Source of the DNA: Saccharum officinarum
Lineage: Eukaryota > Streptophyta > Magnoliopsida > Poales > Poaceae
Direction: 5' to 3'
NCBI GenBank assembly: GCA_020631735.1
Contig: CM036159.1
Coordinates: 16,531,511-16,595,510 of the forward strand
Length of the DNA: 64,000 nucleotides
Shown here: in pieces, positions 21,413 through 39,479 of the stretch
Layout of the letters: every line of letters starts with the position of its first letter
Numbering within the stretch: the stretch's first letter is position 1
Program-made: the position numbers and the translations under genes
The notes under the pieces: model-generated
Told to the model about the DNA's origin: nothing
The model's input: only the letters and a program-made list of their open reading frames with translations
Databases searched by the model: none

Positions 21413-22820
21413 TACGTATCTATGTGATAAAAGTACATCAACAGAAGAGGATATCCGACAACAAAAGAAAGCAACATAACTGCAACTCTCTGGTTGTTGG
21501 CCAAGAAAAAAATTGAAGCAAGCAGATGGAAGCCTCCTCCAGCAGGGTGGATCGAAATCAATGTGGACGGTGCCATTGAATTAATGAGGTTTCACGAGAG
21601 GCAGGGATCAGCATTGTCATGCGAAACACAACCGATATCCTAGAAATGTTGGGATAACCACACTTGCTAGTGACAGCGGAAGCACTTAATTTCCCCACAA
21701 TATGAAATCAGCCCAGGGTCGTCACCTACAGAGGCGGAGCCACCACTAGGGCGAGCTAGGGCGTCCGCCCTAGGTCTCCTTGGCCAGGCACCATATCCCC
21801 ACCCTTGGAGGCCGCCAGAGTTCAAGCCGAAGGAGTCAAGAAGGCAGAGGCGCGGTGCATGGCGCTGTTTTTTCGGCGAGGGCGAGGCAGAGCGCTGAAC
21901 GGGAGAAGCAGAGGCGTCGTGGGCCGCGATCGTATTGGCCCATACTAGGCCCAGCTTGGACTCGGCTCCAGCCCCAGTTAGGTCTCGCGGTCGCGTTATG
22001 ATCCTGTGACCCGTTCATCGCCTCCGCTCAGCCTCCAAGCCCGTGGCTCTCCGGTCGCCGTCACCGCCTCGCTGCCGCCGCGCGTCGCGGCTGCTCGCCC
22101 GCTCCGGCAGCCAGTGGATCCAGTCATCCAGCGGCGCTACCCCGCCCCAGCCCCCAGCCGCCACCGGCCTGCTGCTCGGCGCCGTCGTGCCCCAAGCAGC
22201 TAGCTCCCAGGCGTCCGCCACCTCTACCCCAGCCGATAACAGCTTTGCCACTGGCGCTCGGCCGCCGCTCGCTAGCCACTCGGCCAAGTAGCCAGAGCCA
22301 GCCCCATCCCGCCGGCCAGGTAGCCAGAAGCCAGCCCCATCTGCTGGTTTAGGAATTTGTTCATTCACTCATTGTCTCATTTGGTTGTTTCTGATTTGGT
22401 TATTTTAGAGGACTTGATCCAGAGAAAATTAAGAGGACTTTCCAATCTATAAAAGGTCAGAAGATGAGTTTACCATCTCCAAAACGCCCTAGATGTTGTT
22501 AGTGTTTTAGGAAAAGGTGTGTTTAGATGTCCTTTTTATATTCTTCAATACTTTTATGATTAATGTCATTTTCTAATTGACTTGTCTTAAAATTAATAGG
22601 TTTTGTACTTCATTACTCTATTGAAACATCTATTATTGATAAATCCATTATTAAAAGGTAGCATCTTGATTCTTGTTGGTTGTTTTTTTGCTAAAAACAT
22701 GCATGTTGTTTTTGGTAGCCAAAATTTTATACTACAAGTCCACCCTAGGTCATTTCGCTGGCTGGATTCGCCATTGGTCACCTATTCACGGAAGGAAACA
22801 TATGCACCACACATGTATAT
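21413..22820. other. No confident gene; GC-rich patch at 21730-22330
   Basis: A GC-rich block with open frames on both strands is followed by an AT-rich stretch. One short plus-strand frame ends LDPEKIKRTFQSIKGQ, then a few more residues and a stop near 22500. It looks like a fragment of a transposon-encoded protein but I cannot assign it. Confidence 0.3.
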
Positions 22821-22824
22821 GGAG

Positions 22825-22985
22825 GAAATAATAGCAGTCACAACTGATCCCAATCAGTTGTTATCACATCAAACCAGTTGCAGTTGATTACAACTGATCA
22901 CAACAGCACCAACAGCAAGCACAACTAGTTGCGACAGATCACTTCCAGCGGTAGTAGCAACTAGTTGCAACCAGAATCTCATAAA
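22825..22985. repeat. Cluster of CAACTG / CAACTAGTTG motifs
   Basis: Within 160 bases CAACTGATC, CAGTTG and the palindrome GCAACTAGTTGC recur many times in both orientations. Such arrays resemble subterminal binding-site clusters of DNA transposons, but no terminal repeat was found. The next 260 bases to the solo LTR show nothing recognisable. Confidence 0.45.
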
Positions 22986-23251
22986 CAGCAAGACACCATA
23001 TTAAACGTGAAAAACCCCCAAATTGGGGTAAAAACACAGGACCAAGCCAGCCAAATCTTCTTCCACTATATGCTTGTGGGATTACAACAAGATCATCTCT
23101 AGCACTAGAGGCAACCATTCATCAAGATATGACAGATCTTGATAATAACAATAAGATTTGGTATTGCTACCTAGGGAGTGGAAAGATCTCACCAAATGAT
23201 GGTGGAACTCAGATTAGAGGCACCAATGGTGTGGATATAGAGCTTCACAAC

Positions 23252-24869
23252 TGAAAGCATCTAGGCTCCGAGAGTTGGTTTCGGCAATTGATGACAACGC
23301 ATTATTACCATGACTAACGTGTGTTTTACAGAAACTTTGGTAAGTTAGGTCATGGGATTGGTAACTGCTTTGGGCACTATGATATTCATGCCCCTTGATG
23401 GAAATCGTTTCGGTTTTCAAAGGATTAATGTCAAGATTAAGGACGGTTAGTTCCGGACGTTGAGGTGTTGAGTTACGTTCGGAATAGTTGTTATGATCTT
23501 CGCTTTTTTTTCCTTTGGTCGTACTATAACGGGGGGCATGAGTGAGTAGCTTGACCTAGGTGAGTCTTTTGTTTAGGTGTGGTGCACACTTGTCAAACTT
23601 AGCACTAGGAAGCTCAGGTGAAGCCCTAAGTTCAGTTGGAAGCAACTCGGTTCAAGTTGCGTCGCGTTTCGAAGTTGTTTGAGCCGTTTACCCTTGACCG
23701 GACGCGGTCTCTGCCTTGACCGGATACGTCCGGTCAGTGCTGGCAGTCACTGCGTTTCAACTCGGTCGACCGGACGTGGTCCTTGTAAGGACCGAACGCG
23801 TTGATCGTGTTGACACGTGTCATAGAGGGTAAGTGAACTAATCAGACGTGACTGAAAAACGATCGGACGCGTCCTCAGTGCGTCAGGTCCAGTTCCAGTA
23901 AGGTACTTCGCTGACCGGACGCGTCCGGTCATCACTGATCGAACTTGACCGAGCGTCCGGTCAAAGTACAGTAAGGTCCTTGCACGACCGGACACGTCCG
24001 GTCACCCCTGATCAGTGCTTCCGATCACTCAGCGCTGCTGGTTTCAAATTCGACCGTTGCCATCGACCGGACGCGTCCGGTCACGTCGACCGACGTGTCC
24101 GGTCAGTACGTATTTTGCTGAGTTGGCACATAATGGTTGGAATTGACTGTGTGGTGTATAAATACATCCCCTATACCTCTTTTAGAGGTCTCTTGCTCAT
24201 TTGATCAGCTGAGAAACACCTTTAAAGTGCAAGGAAGTGCAAGAGCTCCAGTGAGGGTTGTGATTTGAGAATCAAAGTTTGAAATCCCTCATTAGTGATT
24301 AGGGAGTAGCAAGTGTGCACCCACCTTCTCATTAGGCTTGTTGTGGTCAAGTGAGAGTTCTAGCTTGTTACTCTTGGTGATCGCCATCACCTAGACGGCT
24401 TGGTGGTGATTGGAAGTTTGGTGATCATCCGGCGGAGCTTGTGGATGACCCAACTCATCTTGTGAGCAGTTTTGGGTGATTCACCGTGACGGAGTGTCAA
24501 AGAATCAACCCGTAGAGAGCACTTGATCCTTACGCGGATCAAGGGGGAGCTACACCCTTGCGCGGGTGCTCCAACGAGGACTACTGGGGAGTGGCGACTC
24601 TCCGATACTTCGGGAAAACATCGTCGTGTTCCTAACCATTTACTTTCAAGCAATTACTTTCTCGTATTACCTTTGTTGCTTGTTTTACTTTACTAGAATT
24701 GTCAAGCTAGACTAGGATTGGAACTTAGGGTGCAAAACTTTTATCGGTAGAATCACAAGGAACACTTGTAGGCACTAGGAGTGAATTATGGCTTAGTAGG
24801 ATTTAATTCTTGCAATAAATTTTAGAGAAGCCCAATTCACTCCCCCTCTTGTGCATCTTGATCCTTTCA
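23252..24869 (+). mobile_element. Sirevirus-type (Ty1/copia) solo LTR with perfect target duplication
   Basis: The LTR starts TGAAAGCATC and ends CTTTCA, and is flanked on both sides by ACAAC (23247-23251 and 24870-24874). It has no internal region. Its upstream part holds reiterated GACCGGACGCGTCCGGTC palindromes (about 23695-24105) and a TATA box (TATAAATA, 24157-24164). The start and layout match the LTRs at 36351 and 52216. It presumably formed by LTR-LTR recombination of a full element. Confidence 0.88.
23695..24105. promoter_or_regulatory. Reiterated palindromic U3 motif (CCGGACGCGTCCGG type)
   Basis: Many perfect or decayed copies of GACCGG-ACGCGT-CCGGTC lie just upstream of the LTR TATA box. 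Reiterated CpG-rich palindromes are a known feature of Sirevirus LTRs. Many copies show C-to-T or G-to-A decay. Confidence 0.75.
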
Positions 24870-24991
24870 ACAACCTTGGGGACGAATGCTTCTTGATCTA
24901 CTGCAAGATCTCTCTAATCTCACTCTTCTCCCTCTATTTTCTTTTTTCAGCAAGGGGTTGAACTGGGCTGTGCTATTCTCTCGTGATATCC

Positions 24992-25268
24992 GGGGCCTGT
25001 TTAGATCCCAAATTTCATCCCTAAATTCCACTATGCAAAAAGAAGATTCCCATCACATCAAAATGCCGGCACATGCATGGAGTACTAAATGTAGATGAAA
25101 TCAAAAACTAATTGCACAGTTTAGTTGTACTTTGCGAGACGAATCTTTTGAGCCTAATTAGTCAATGTTTGAACAAAAATTCACAAATACAAACGAAATG
25201 CTACAGTGCACGGGCCTGCACTGTGCAGATTTTGTTGCCGCCAAATTGGCGCAACTAAACACGGCCCC
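24992..25268. mobile_element. MITE with inverted ends GGGGCCTGTTTAG / CTAAACACGGCCCC
   Basis: About 277 bases with matching inverted termini and the familiar grass internal sequence GCGAGACGAATCTTTTGAGC. It is probably a PIF/Harbinger (Tourist-like) derivative. No clear target duplication is visible. Confidence 0.7.
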
Positions 25269-25654
25269 AGACACTTCTCCTTTCCTTCTCTTGTAAGATA
25301 AGTGGAGAAATGTTAGATGCACACACAAGGTTGGTCGACTTCTTGTGTGGCACCTATGACATGTCGCCCTGCTCACTAGGAGCATTTACTCTTCTCAACG
25401 CCCACTCATGAGGATTTTCCAACACTACCAATGCTGGCAAGAGCATGCATGGAAGGGCTGAATCTAACCGTAGCACATGATCCTTGAGACCGATTAGCAC
25501 TACCACGGTGGTATGGATGCTAGTAAGACGTGATGGACAAAGACCCCGACTAATATTTATCGGAAATGCTCCCTGTAGGGTGTCTGGCCGTCCAGACGAC
25601 GGCTTCCTGGGCCTGCACAACGGACCAGTCCAACAACCATGTACTTCTCTATTA

Positions 25655-25880
25655 CTCCCTCCGTCCAGGAAAGAATACAACTATGTGATTCGTGTCGGTC
25701 AAACTAGTTCAAGTTTGACCAAGTTTATAGTAAATAATATTAATGTTTATGTCTCCGAATAAATTTATTATGAAAATATATCCTATAATGAATTCAATGA
25801 TCCTTATATTGTATCATGAATGTTAGTACTTTTTTATATAAATTTAGTCAAAGTTCAAGATGCTTGACTTCTCGAAAAGC
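25655..25880. mobile_element. Stowaway-type MITE, right end missing
   Basis: It begins TA then CTCCCTCCGTCC, the standard Stowaway terminus, with an AT-rich body containing GTCAAACTAG and TTTAGTCAAAG. The expected right-hand GGAGGGAG is absent. Confidence 0.65.
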
Positions 25881-26330
25881 GCAGGCGCTCTCCCTATGTT
25901 GCAAATATATGTTTCAAGTGTTTCAGACATTTTAGAGGTATGTTGCGGTTGTTTCATATAGATGTTGCAAAAATAGATCGCGGATGTTGCACATGTTGTA
26001 TATGTTGCAAGTGTTTCAAAAGCGTGTCGCGAGCGTTTGTTCAAAATATTTTATCTGTTCTAGACGTATGTTGCAAGCATTTTAATTTGGATGTTGCATA
26101 TGTTGCAATAATATGTTCCAGCTGTTTCATCTCTTCCAGTCTTTTGTTGCAGCAAATATTTTTCATGTTGCAAGTTGCATGTATTCTATCTGGATGTTGC
26201 ATATGTTTTCACACATAGCTGTTGCCGTCCCAGCGCCTTGGATGTTGTATATGTTACAGATGTTTCATCTATTTTTAGAATATGTTGCACTTAAATGTTT
26301 CATGTTGCATGTGTTTTATGCTGTTCGGAG
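25881..26330. repeat. Degenerate short-period array of ATGTTGCA and TGTTTCA
   Basis: The pair ATGTTGCA(A) and TGTTTCA recurs every 20-40 bases for about 430 bases. It is adjacent to the truncated Stowaway and to a GC-rich block (26331-26600). It is probably an internal array of a DNA transposon of unknown class. It is non-coding. Confidence 0.55.
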
Positions 26331-27039
26331 AGTTAGGGGGACGTGGGGGAGTGATGGTGGCACGGCACGGACGCCGGGGAATGGGGCGCGGCGAGTCAGT
26401 GTCCGATGGACATGGTGCACGGCGCGCTGGGACGACAGTCGGAGGCACGACAGGGCAGGGTGCGCTTGCGGGGCGGGGCGAACGGATGGGGGCGGGTTGA
26501 ATCGAGGCGGTTGGGAGCGTTGCGAGCGAGTCATATGGACGCGATGACAGTACGATGCGCATGCGGGCAGGGTAGGCTGTGTAGGCGCACGCGGGAAACT
26601 ACCATTTGACATAATCCTATCCCGTCACGGGTGACAGCACATCCCAATATTTATGCCATACAAGCTTGCACAGTTAAGTTCAAAAAAAAAAGCTTGCGCA
26701 GTTGATGAAGAGAACAGATACTCTACCGAACACCAACGCTGTGACGGTACAATGTACATTGCCCTATTGTGTTGTGCGTATCGTTGCTTGGAAATGTAAC
26801 TTTTTTTTCAGAAGAGTACAATATGTAAATCTTTTTTCGTTACAAAAGGGAAAGCCGGCACATGATTAGGAAACCTGAGGATGAGAATACCACTACCGCT
26901 TGTTTTGCGTGGCAAAATGGTCGGGCATTCGAGCAAGAACAGAGGGTAGAATAAAACCTCTTTGACAAGATGTACCAGCCACTTGTCACGTCGAATATTT
27001 CGTAAGATGTCAGAAAAGATTTTTAGATACCAACAAAAA
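26331..27039. other. No recognised gene
   Basis: A GC-rich patch (to about 26600) with open frames on both strands that look compositional, then AT-rich sequence with a short direct repeat (AAGCTTGC.CAGTT twice around an A-run near 26663-26703). Nothing else is recognised. Confidence 0.35.
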
Positions 27040-27295
27040 CAAAACTAATTATAGAACGCACCTCTAAACTATGAGATGAATTTATTAAGCCTAATTAATT
27101 CATCATTAAAGCATGTGTTACTGTAGCATTTTAGTGTCTAATCACAGCCTAATTAGGCTCATTAGATTCGTCTCGCAATTTACAAGCAAACTATACAATT
27201 AGTTTTTTATTTCATCTATATTTAATCCTCCATACAAATGCCGCAACCATTCGATGTGACACTTTTAGAATTTTGAATCTAAACACTGCCTTACC
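27040..27295. mobile_element. Degenerate MITE related to the one at 24992
   Basis: In inverted orientation it carries ATTCGTCTCGCAATTTAC and CTAATTAGGCTCATTAG, the same core as the 24992 MITE, and ends near CTAAACACTGCC. The opposite terminus is poorly preserved. It lies just downstream of the tubulin gene. Confidence 0.55.
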
Positions 27296-27536
27296 GGAGA
27301 ATGCTTGGGGTAAAATCCTGGATGCCTTACCGGAGATTGCCACTGCCCACTAACCCAGTGGCAAAGCACCAAACAATATCAAGAAAGAAGCAACAATGTA
27401 GATAACCATCCAATAACCCAGTGGCAAAGCGGGGGGAACTAACGACAAGTCTTACAACATAACAGAACGAGACACTCAGGGCAGATCACAGGATAAGAGC
27501 AGCGCACAGGCCTGACGATGCCACACCAGCAAGCTT

Positions 27537-33559
<6,023 letters not shown>

Positions 33560-34451
33560 TCAGATTTGAACTCCTCCAGACTTAGGCTTAGAGTGCATGC
33601 AATGCTTGTCTATTTTTACCCTTCTCAAAGTGCATGCAATGAAAGAGAAGCCGAGCACACACAAGGCTCCCTCTCTCTTTGCAATGCATGTGTTCTCTCC
33701 TCCATTCACTTTAGCTCTTCGCTATTTTCATCTCCTTTACAAATGTGCCAACACCATCAAGTGTTCACCACCATGTGTATGTGTGTTAGCTTTTCACAAA
33801 CATTTTCAAGGAGTTAATCACTCAATTCACCACGCTACTCGATCCTAGTAACGATGCAAAGTTAGATCACTCAAATGGCACTAGATGACTGATATACAAA
33901 CAAGTTTGTCCCTCTTGATAGTACGACCATCTATCCTAAATCCGGTCATAAACTTCTCTACACACCTATGACCGGTGAAATTAAATGCCTTACAAATATA
34001 CATTTGCCTTGCGCATTTCATTCCATCTCCTTTGGTGTTGATGCAACACATGCACCAACATGATCACAAATGATATGATCCACTTCATATCATTGCATGA
34101 CCGTATTGGTTCATCGATCTTGACCTCACTTGCTCTTCACCGTTGCTTCGGTCCATCGGCGCCAAGTTATCACTCAACTTGCCCTTCACACTTGCAATCG
34201 GTCCGTCGAGCCAAGTCTTGTCTTGATCTTTTCCACCTTAGTCACATGACTCAATGTCATATCTCATATGCAATGAGCTCCTTCATCACATGTGTGAGCC
34301 TTGCAACAAATCCAAGCCATCTTCACCATCATGGCATGAGTTGCTCACACAAGTGTACGTGTGGACTAATCACCTGTGTATCTCATATTTAAACACATTA
34401 GTCCACCTAAGGTTGTCACTCAATTACCAAAATCAAACTAGGGACCTTTCA
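33560..34451 (-). repeat. Degraded Sirevirus-type LTR fragment
   Basis: On the minus strand it begins TGAAAGGTCCCTAG near 34451, like the LTR starts at 36351 and 54359. It keeps blocks such as CCCTCTTGATAGT and GTGTGTTAGC in the same order as 53921-54120. The downstream part is missing or unrecognisable. Confidence 0.5.
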
Positions 34452-34456
34452 ACCAT

Positions 34457-35560
34457 GCTCCTCAATCTATTTGATCATTTCCCTTTCAAGGGCAAGATCA
34501 TAGCCCTCATAAACTTGAGGCTCTTTCACAAACTTAGATGCTCATGACCGACTCTTAGTTGTTTAGGAGGTTTTACCTCCAAGAGTAAATGCTTCATAAG
34601 ATCCTTGACTTGCCATAAGTGCTCGAGTGTTGTCTTGCTCTTTTGCTCTCTATTTTGAATCTCACTCAACCCCACTTGAATTTCACACTAAGTATTAATC
34701 TCACAGAGAGAAGGTGTGGGGAGTGTATCACAAGGTTCTAGAAATTTTATGGGGCGCACCAGAATCAGCAAACCTCAAAGGAGAGAGAGCTTGGGGTATA
34801 AATACTCCACTCTAAAAAAACTAGACATTGGATCTGTCAAACCCATATTGGATCATTCGGTATGTCATACTGGATCCTGCAATATGAACTAACTGGACAT
34901 TGTTAGCTCAAGAACACAGGGTTAACTCTGCCTTGGAGCTCATACCATATCCTCCGATATGCCATACTATACTAGACCATCTGGTATGGCCCCCAACAGT
35001 ACATCATGTTAGCACTATTTGACCCTTTCTCTCAATCCTTTCATGGGTTAATTTGAGCACCATGAACTAGTCATTGATCAACATGTTGTATCCCTCTTGA
35101 TAGTACGACTTTCCTATAAACTCAAAACTAGAAAAAAATTAGAATTAAACCACTTGAGCTCCAATTTAATCCAAATGCCACTTCTTGCAATCTTCAACAG
35201 TTGAGGGTGACAACCAACTCATCTCTTTCGTTTGAGCACAACCGTCTTGAGCATGTGACTAGGTCTAGTTTCAAACATATGAGTTCACTCAATGGCATCA
35301 AGTCACTTCTTCCTATAATCCAGGAATAATTTGACCCTCTCACAATGTGACTTTTCATAGCTTGATGGGTGCCAAAACTCAATGCAAGTACTCTCTTCTT
35401 CGCCATAGCCTTGGTCCTTTGGCACCCAAGCCATTGCTTTCCTTTTACCCTCGCTTGGTCCTTCGAAGCCCTTTCCTTGCTATCTTCACCCATTCAACCA
35501 ATCCCAAGTCACACGGTGATATGGACCAACAATAAGCACACATAGAAATCCATTTCGTTT
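34457..35560 (-). repeat. Second degraded Sirevirus-like LTR fragment
   Basis: It carries a second CCCTCTTGATAGTACGAC block (about 35091), a cluster of GGTATG / CATACTGGAT palindrome-like units (about 34830-34990) and a TATA-like site next to it (about 34796). That is the layout of a Sirevirus U3 read on the minus strand. The palindrome is a variant not seen in the other copies. Its ends are not defined, and 35561-35890 shows nothing. Confidence 0.4.
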
Positions 35561-35890
35561 GTCTTTTGCTTGAACTAGATTGTTTCCATGAGTTTCCTTC
35601 TCAATGATACCATCTTCGAATCCTTCAAGCTCCAATAAAATTCCATCATTAACCCGTACCTAAATGTATACCCACTACTAACAAAAAACATGAATATACT
35701 ATTTTACTAAAATCACATATCGTTAATTATTTATGAACAAAGATCAACAATTATAACATAGCAACAAAACTTCACTAATTAATATATAAAAATCATAGAT
35801 ATATTGGATATGTGTATTTTATAGTAATTAATGAAGGCATATGCTGCTCAGACGAGTATAAAGTACTCGTTAGTACATGGGTATGGGTAG

Positions 35891-36195
35891 CACAACTATA
35901 AAAAAATCTTTTGCGAGGCGTTTTAGAATGGGCCTAGAAAGCGGACATGCATTTCAACCGCCTCAGTTAATGCCTCAAATTAACCGAGGTGGTCATTTTT
36001 TATTAACCGAGGCGATCACGGTCAACCGCCTCGCAAAATCGATTTATGGAGGTGGTTAAAAAATAACCGTCTCCCAAAATCTATTAACCGAGGCGGGCCT
36101 TATAAGTGGTCCGCCTCCAAAAATACCCTCATTTAAGGCCTGCCTCGGTTAATATTCCCGAGGCCTAGCAGGCCTAGGAGAGGCCCGATAATTGT
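35891..36195. mobile_element. CACTA-type transposon end with subterminal repeats
   Basis: A degenerate terminus (CACAACTATAAAAAAATC) is followed by many copies of TTAACCGAGGCGG and CCGCCTCGG in both orientations. This is characteristic of grass CACTA subterminal regions. No transposase or second end is visible; the LTR starting at 36208 lies immediately to the right. Confidence 0.6.
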
Positions 36196-36207
36196 TCATA
36201 GTATATA

Positions 36208-39200
36208 TGTCGGTGTTTAGAAACCGCCGACTAGTAGATTTAGTGGATTGCGCGTTTGGGTTCGGATGGCTGTGCAAAGAGGACTCGAGGATGTATACTG
36301 GTTCGGGCAGAATGTCCCTATGTCCAGTTGCAAGCTGCCGCTTGTGTTACTGAAAGCCCAAGTTTGGTTTTGGTAATTAATGACACCAAGTTGCTAATGC
36401 CATGTGTTAAGTGTTTTGAGTTAGGCATAAGCAACACATGTGATGAAGGTGTATGTGGCAAGGAGTGGTGGCCACAAGATCACAAAGAGATGGTGCATGG
36501 ACATGAAATGATGATCATAGTGGAGATGCACATAATATGAAGGACATTATGATCAAGTGAAAGAGAAGGATCTAAGAGCGCAAGGCAAAGGTATAACCAT
36601 AGGGGTTTTCCTTTTGCCGGTCTAAGATGAGTAGAGAAGTGATTGACCGGGTTTAGGATACATAGCCGACTATCAAGAGGGATAATCACGGTTAGCTCGA
36701 AAATCAAGTGCCACTAGATCAATGTCTTGAGCATATGCATTAGGATCTAGTAAAGAGCTAACATAACGCCTTGGAAAATGGTTGTGAAATGCTAACACAC
36801 ATGCACATGGTGGTGTACACTTGGTGGTGTTAGCACCTTTGCGAAGACGGTGGTGTTTGAGCGGTAGAGAAGGATTTGGGTTCTTCTCTCCCTCCCGCCG
36901 AGCTTGCGAGGCGGGATTCGGCGCTTTTTGGGGAAGTGAAACGCCTATTTTCTATTGCACCGTAAGTCAGAAAAGAAACGGAGGCGAACGGAGGTCACTG
37001 TGGTGACCGGACGCTACACCGGACACGGTCACGGCTTGACCAGCGCGTCCGGTCAGTTCATTCGGTCAGCGTGCCTAGGGTGAGTGACCGGACGCTGGTC
37101 TAGCCTGACCAGCGCGTCCGGTCAGTTCACCTGTGCGCAGAAGCATAGCGCGCGACCGGTGCGTCCGGTCCTTCACGGGACCGGCGCGTCCGGTCAGGCA
37201 TCTAGAGGGGCAGAGAGCGCAAGAGTGATGATCGGATGCGGGGCGCGTCCGGTCATGTACGATCGAACACGTCCGGTCGTGATGGGAGCTTACTAGACTC
37301 TGATCGGACGCCAGGTGAGGCGCGTTCGGTCATACGCTAGGGTGCGTCCGGTCATATGCTAGGGCGCGTCCGGTCATAGCAACGGTAACTTCTGACGCGC
37401 ACTGTTCACCTTGTCTTCTAGTGACTGGACGCGTCCAGTCACCCTGACCGGTGCGTCCGGTCATCACGATTTGAACTGCGTCGTCCGGTAACGGCTAGCT
37501 GCGTACCCCTTCGTTATAAATAGACGTTGGCCGGGGTTTGAGGAAAACTCTTGCACATTTTGAGACCTAGAGACATACTTTGAGCTAGAGAACAACCCCT
37601 CCACTCATCTCTTTGCATAGTTGCACATCTTGAGTGAGATTGAGTGAGATTTAAGTGCATTGCTTGAGAGTTGAATACTAGAGGCACTTGATCTTCGAGT
37701 TGCTGCGGATTTCTTGTTACTCTTTCGTGTTTCCCGACACGGTAGATGGCTTGGAGCAGCGGAAGTGATTGTGCTCGCGATTGGAGATTGTTGGAGCCTT
37801 CACCAAGTGTTGTAAGGGGTTCTTGATCCTTCCCTGCAGGAGTTCACAAATTGGATACTCTAGTGGAGCTCGTGGCTTGGAGCATCCCTATCTTGTGTGC
37901 GGTTGTGCGGCGCCCGCCGAGGGCTTAACTCTTGATAGTTGATTAGCTCGCGAACCGATAAGTGGGTGTATCGTCACAACGGGGAGTAGCTTGCCGGGAA
38001 GCAAGTGAACCTCAGGATAAATTCTTGTGTCATTCTCTTCCCGAGGATTTCTCTTGTGTGATTGATTGATTGGTACTTCTCATCTCTACATGACGGTATA
38101 ATCACTCAAAGCTCTTCTCTTGTATTACTTCTTATTTCTAGCTTGTAGTTGTTGTTGTGTTTAGTGAATAGCTTTGTTATAGACTTATGTAGGTGGCTTG
38201 CTTAATTAGTTAGAGCTAGTTCATTTGCTTCACCACCTTTCGTACTAACGTGTGGTTAAGTAATTCTTGTAGAAGTTTTAATTAGGCTATTCACCCCCCT
38301 CTAGCCTATTTGGACCTTACAGTTACTTGCACTGAATTCATAGTAGGGGTTATAAACGGTCGAGAAAGGGACAAGCTCCCAAGTCTCTATGGATTGAGGA
38401 CAAGAGTGTGTTCTTCTGGTTTGTGGGACTATGATCGACTTGTGGAATCACGATCCCCTAGAAAGGTACTGGTCTTTCCCTTTTATAGCTTCAAGGGAAG
38501 GGCCAGTCATACACCAGAGAGGATAGAGAGAGAAGAAAGAGAAAAACAAAAAAAGAGTGAAGGGTGTCCTAGAGCTATGTTGTTCCCCTTCCCCTGCCGG
38601 CAGGCCCTGGTGGTCTTTGTAGATGATGGGGACATTCCCACACTGCAGCCTTGCCTGCCACTGGTCCCATACGTGGTGTCATGGGTCAATCGTGGCACTC
38701 CATACCGCCCAGGAGGACGGTATGGTCAATAGACTCCTCCGATGGAGGCCACGCCGGAGTTGGAAGCACGGTGTAGAACTGTGGGTGTCTGACGGGGGTC
38801 ATACAAGGAGTTGGCGACATAGGACCACCCTGCTAATGTCGTGGCGACATGAGCTTCCAGGGATGGTCTGTCCAGTTGTAGGCCACATGGAAGCACACCT
38901 GCCCATAGGGATGACCTATCATAGTTGCAGGCAGCGTGGAAGCACACTTGCCCATAGGGATGACCTGTCACAGTTGCAGGCCTTGCGGAAGCATACATGC
39001 TCCCCTTTTCATGTCAGGGGCGTGCGCTCGTGGTGGTTGAAGTGGTGCAGGCCCCTCTCGGGACCTTTGCTCCACTCCTAAGAGTGGATCCGACCCCAGG
39101 GGTCGGGCGAGACAGAGTCCTCTCCTAGGGGGTCGAAAGAGGCGGGACCCGCGCTCGAAAGGTTGGGCGAGGCAGAACACTCGCCTGAGGGGTCGGGCGA

Positions 39201-39322
39201 ACAAGGAACCCTCTCAGTTGGGCCAGACTAGGCCGTAGCCCTGCTCACAATTATTTTAGGTGGGCTGAGGCTGATGTCTTTTAACTCCTGTCTCATGGGT
39301 ACCATAATATTGGTACCCGACA
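36208..39322. repeat. Old gypsy-type LTR (TGTCGG...CCGACA), split by a solo LTR
   Basis: It starts TGTCGGTGTTTAG and ends GGTACCCGACA. About 1.14 kb remains once the 1971-bp Sirevirus LTR and one duplicated pentamer are removed. The sequence on both sides of the insertion joins cleanly. Orientation is not certain: read on the minus strand the start TGTCGGGTACC resembles the LTR at 58080. Open frames at 38310-39557 show no domains. Confidence 0.6.
36351..38321 (+). mobile_element. Sirevirus-type solo LTR nested in the older LTR, perfect target duplication
   Basis: It starts TGAAAGCCCAAG and ends GGACCTTACA, flanked by GTTAC at 36346-36350 and 38322-38326. GCGTCCGGTC-type palindromes cluster at about 37000-37490, directly before a TATA box (TATAAATAG, 37515-37523). 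It is homologous to the LTR at 52216-54359 but with a different palindrome sequence. Confidence 0.92.
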
Positions 39323-39479
39323 GTAGCCCTTGAGCATGTGGGGAGTATGGTATTCCTCCATAGGCTTCACCATAGGATGACAAGGTCTTTGTTCTCCTAG
39401 AGGTGTGCGCAAGTGCACCCACCAGGTGAGCCCCCGAGCCTTTAGGGAAGTTGGCTACTTTGCCAAAGGCTTTCCTGTA
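39323..39479. other. Internal remnant of the old gypsy-type element (left piece)
   Basis: A short non-coding piece with GAGCCCCCGAGCC-like blocks, continued at 51268 beyond the inserted element. Confidence 0.4.

Noticed and set aside
23695..24105. CRISPR-like array of regularly repeated palindromes
   Set aside because: Spacing is irregular, the units are palindromic CpG motifs inside a plant LTR next to a TATA box, and similar arrays recur in other Sirevirus LTRs.
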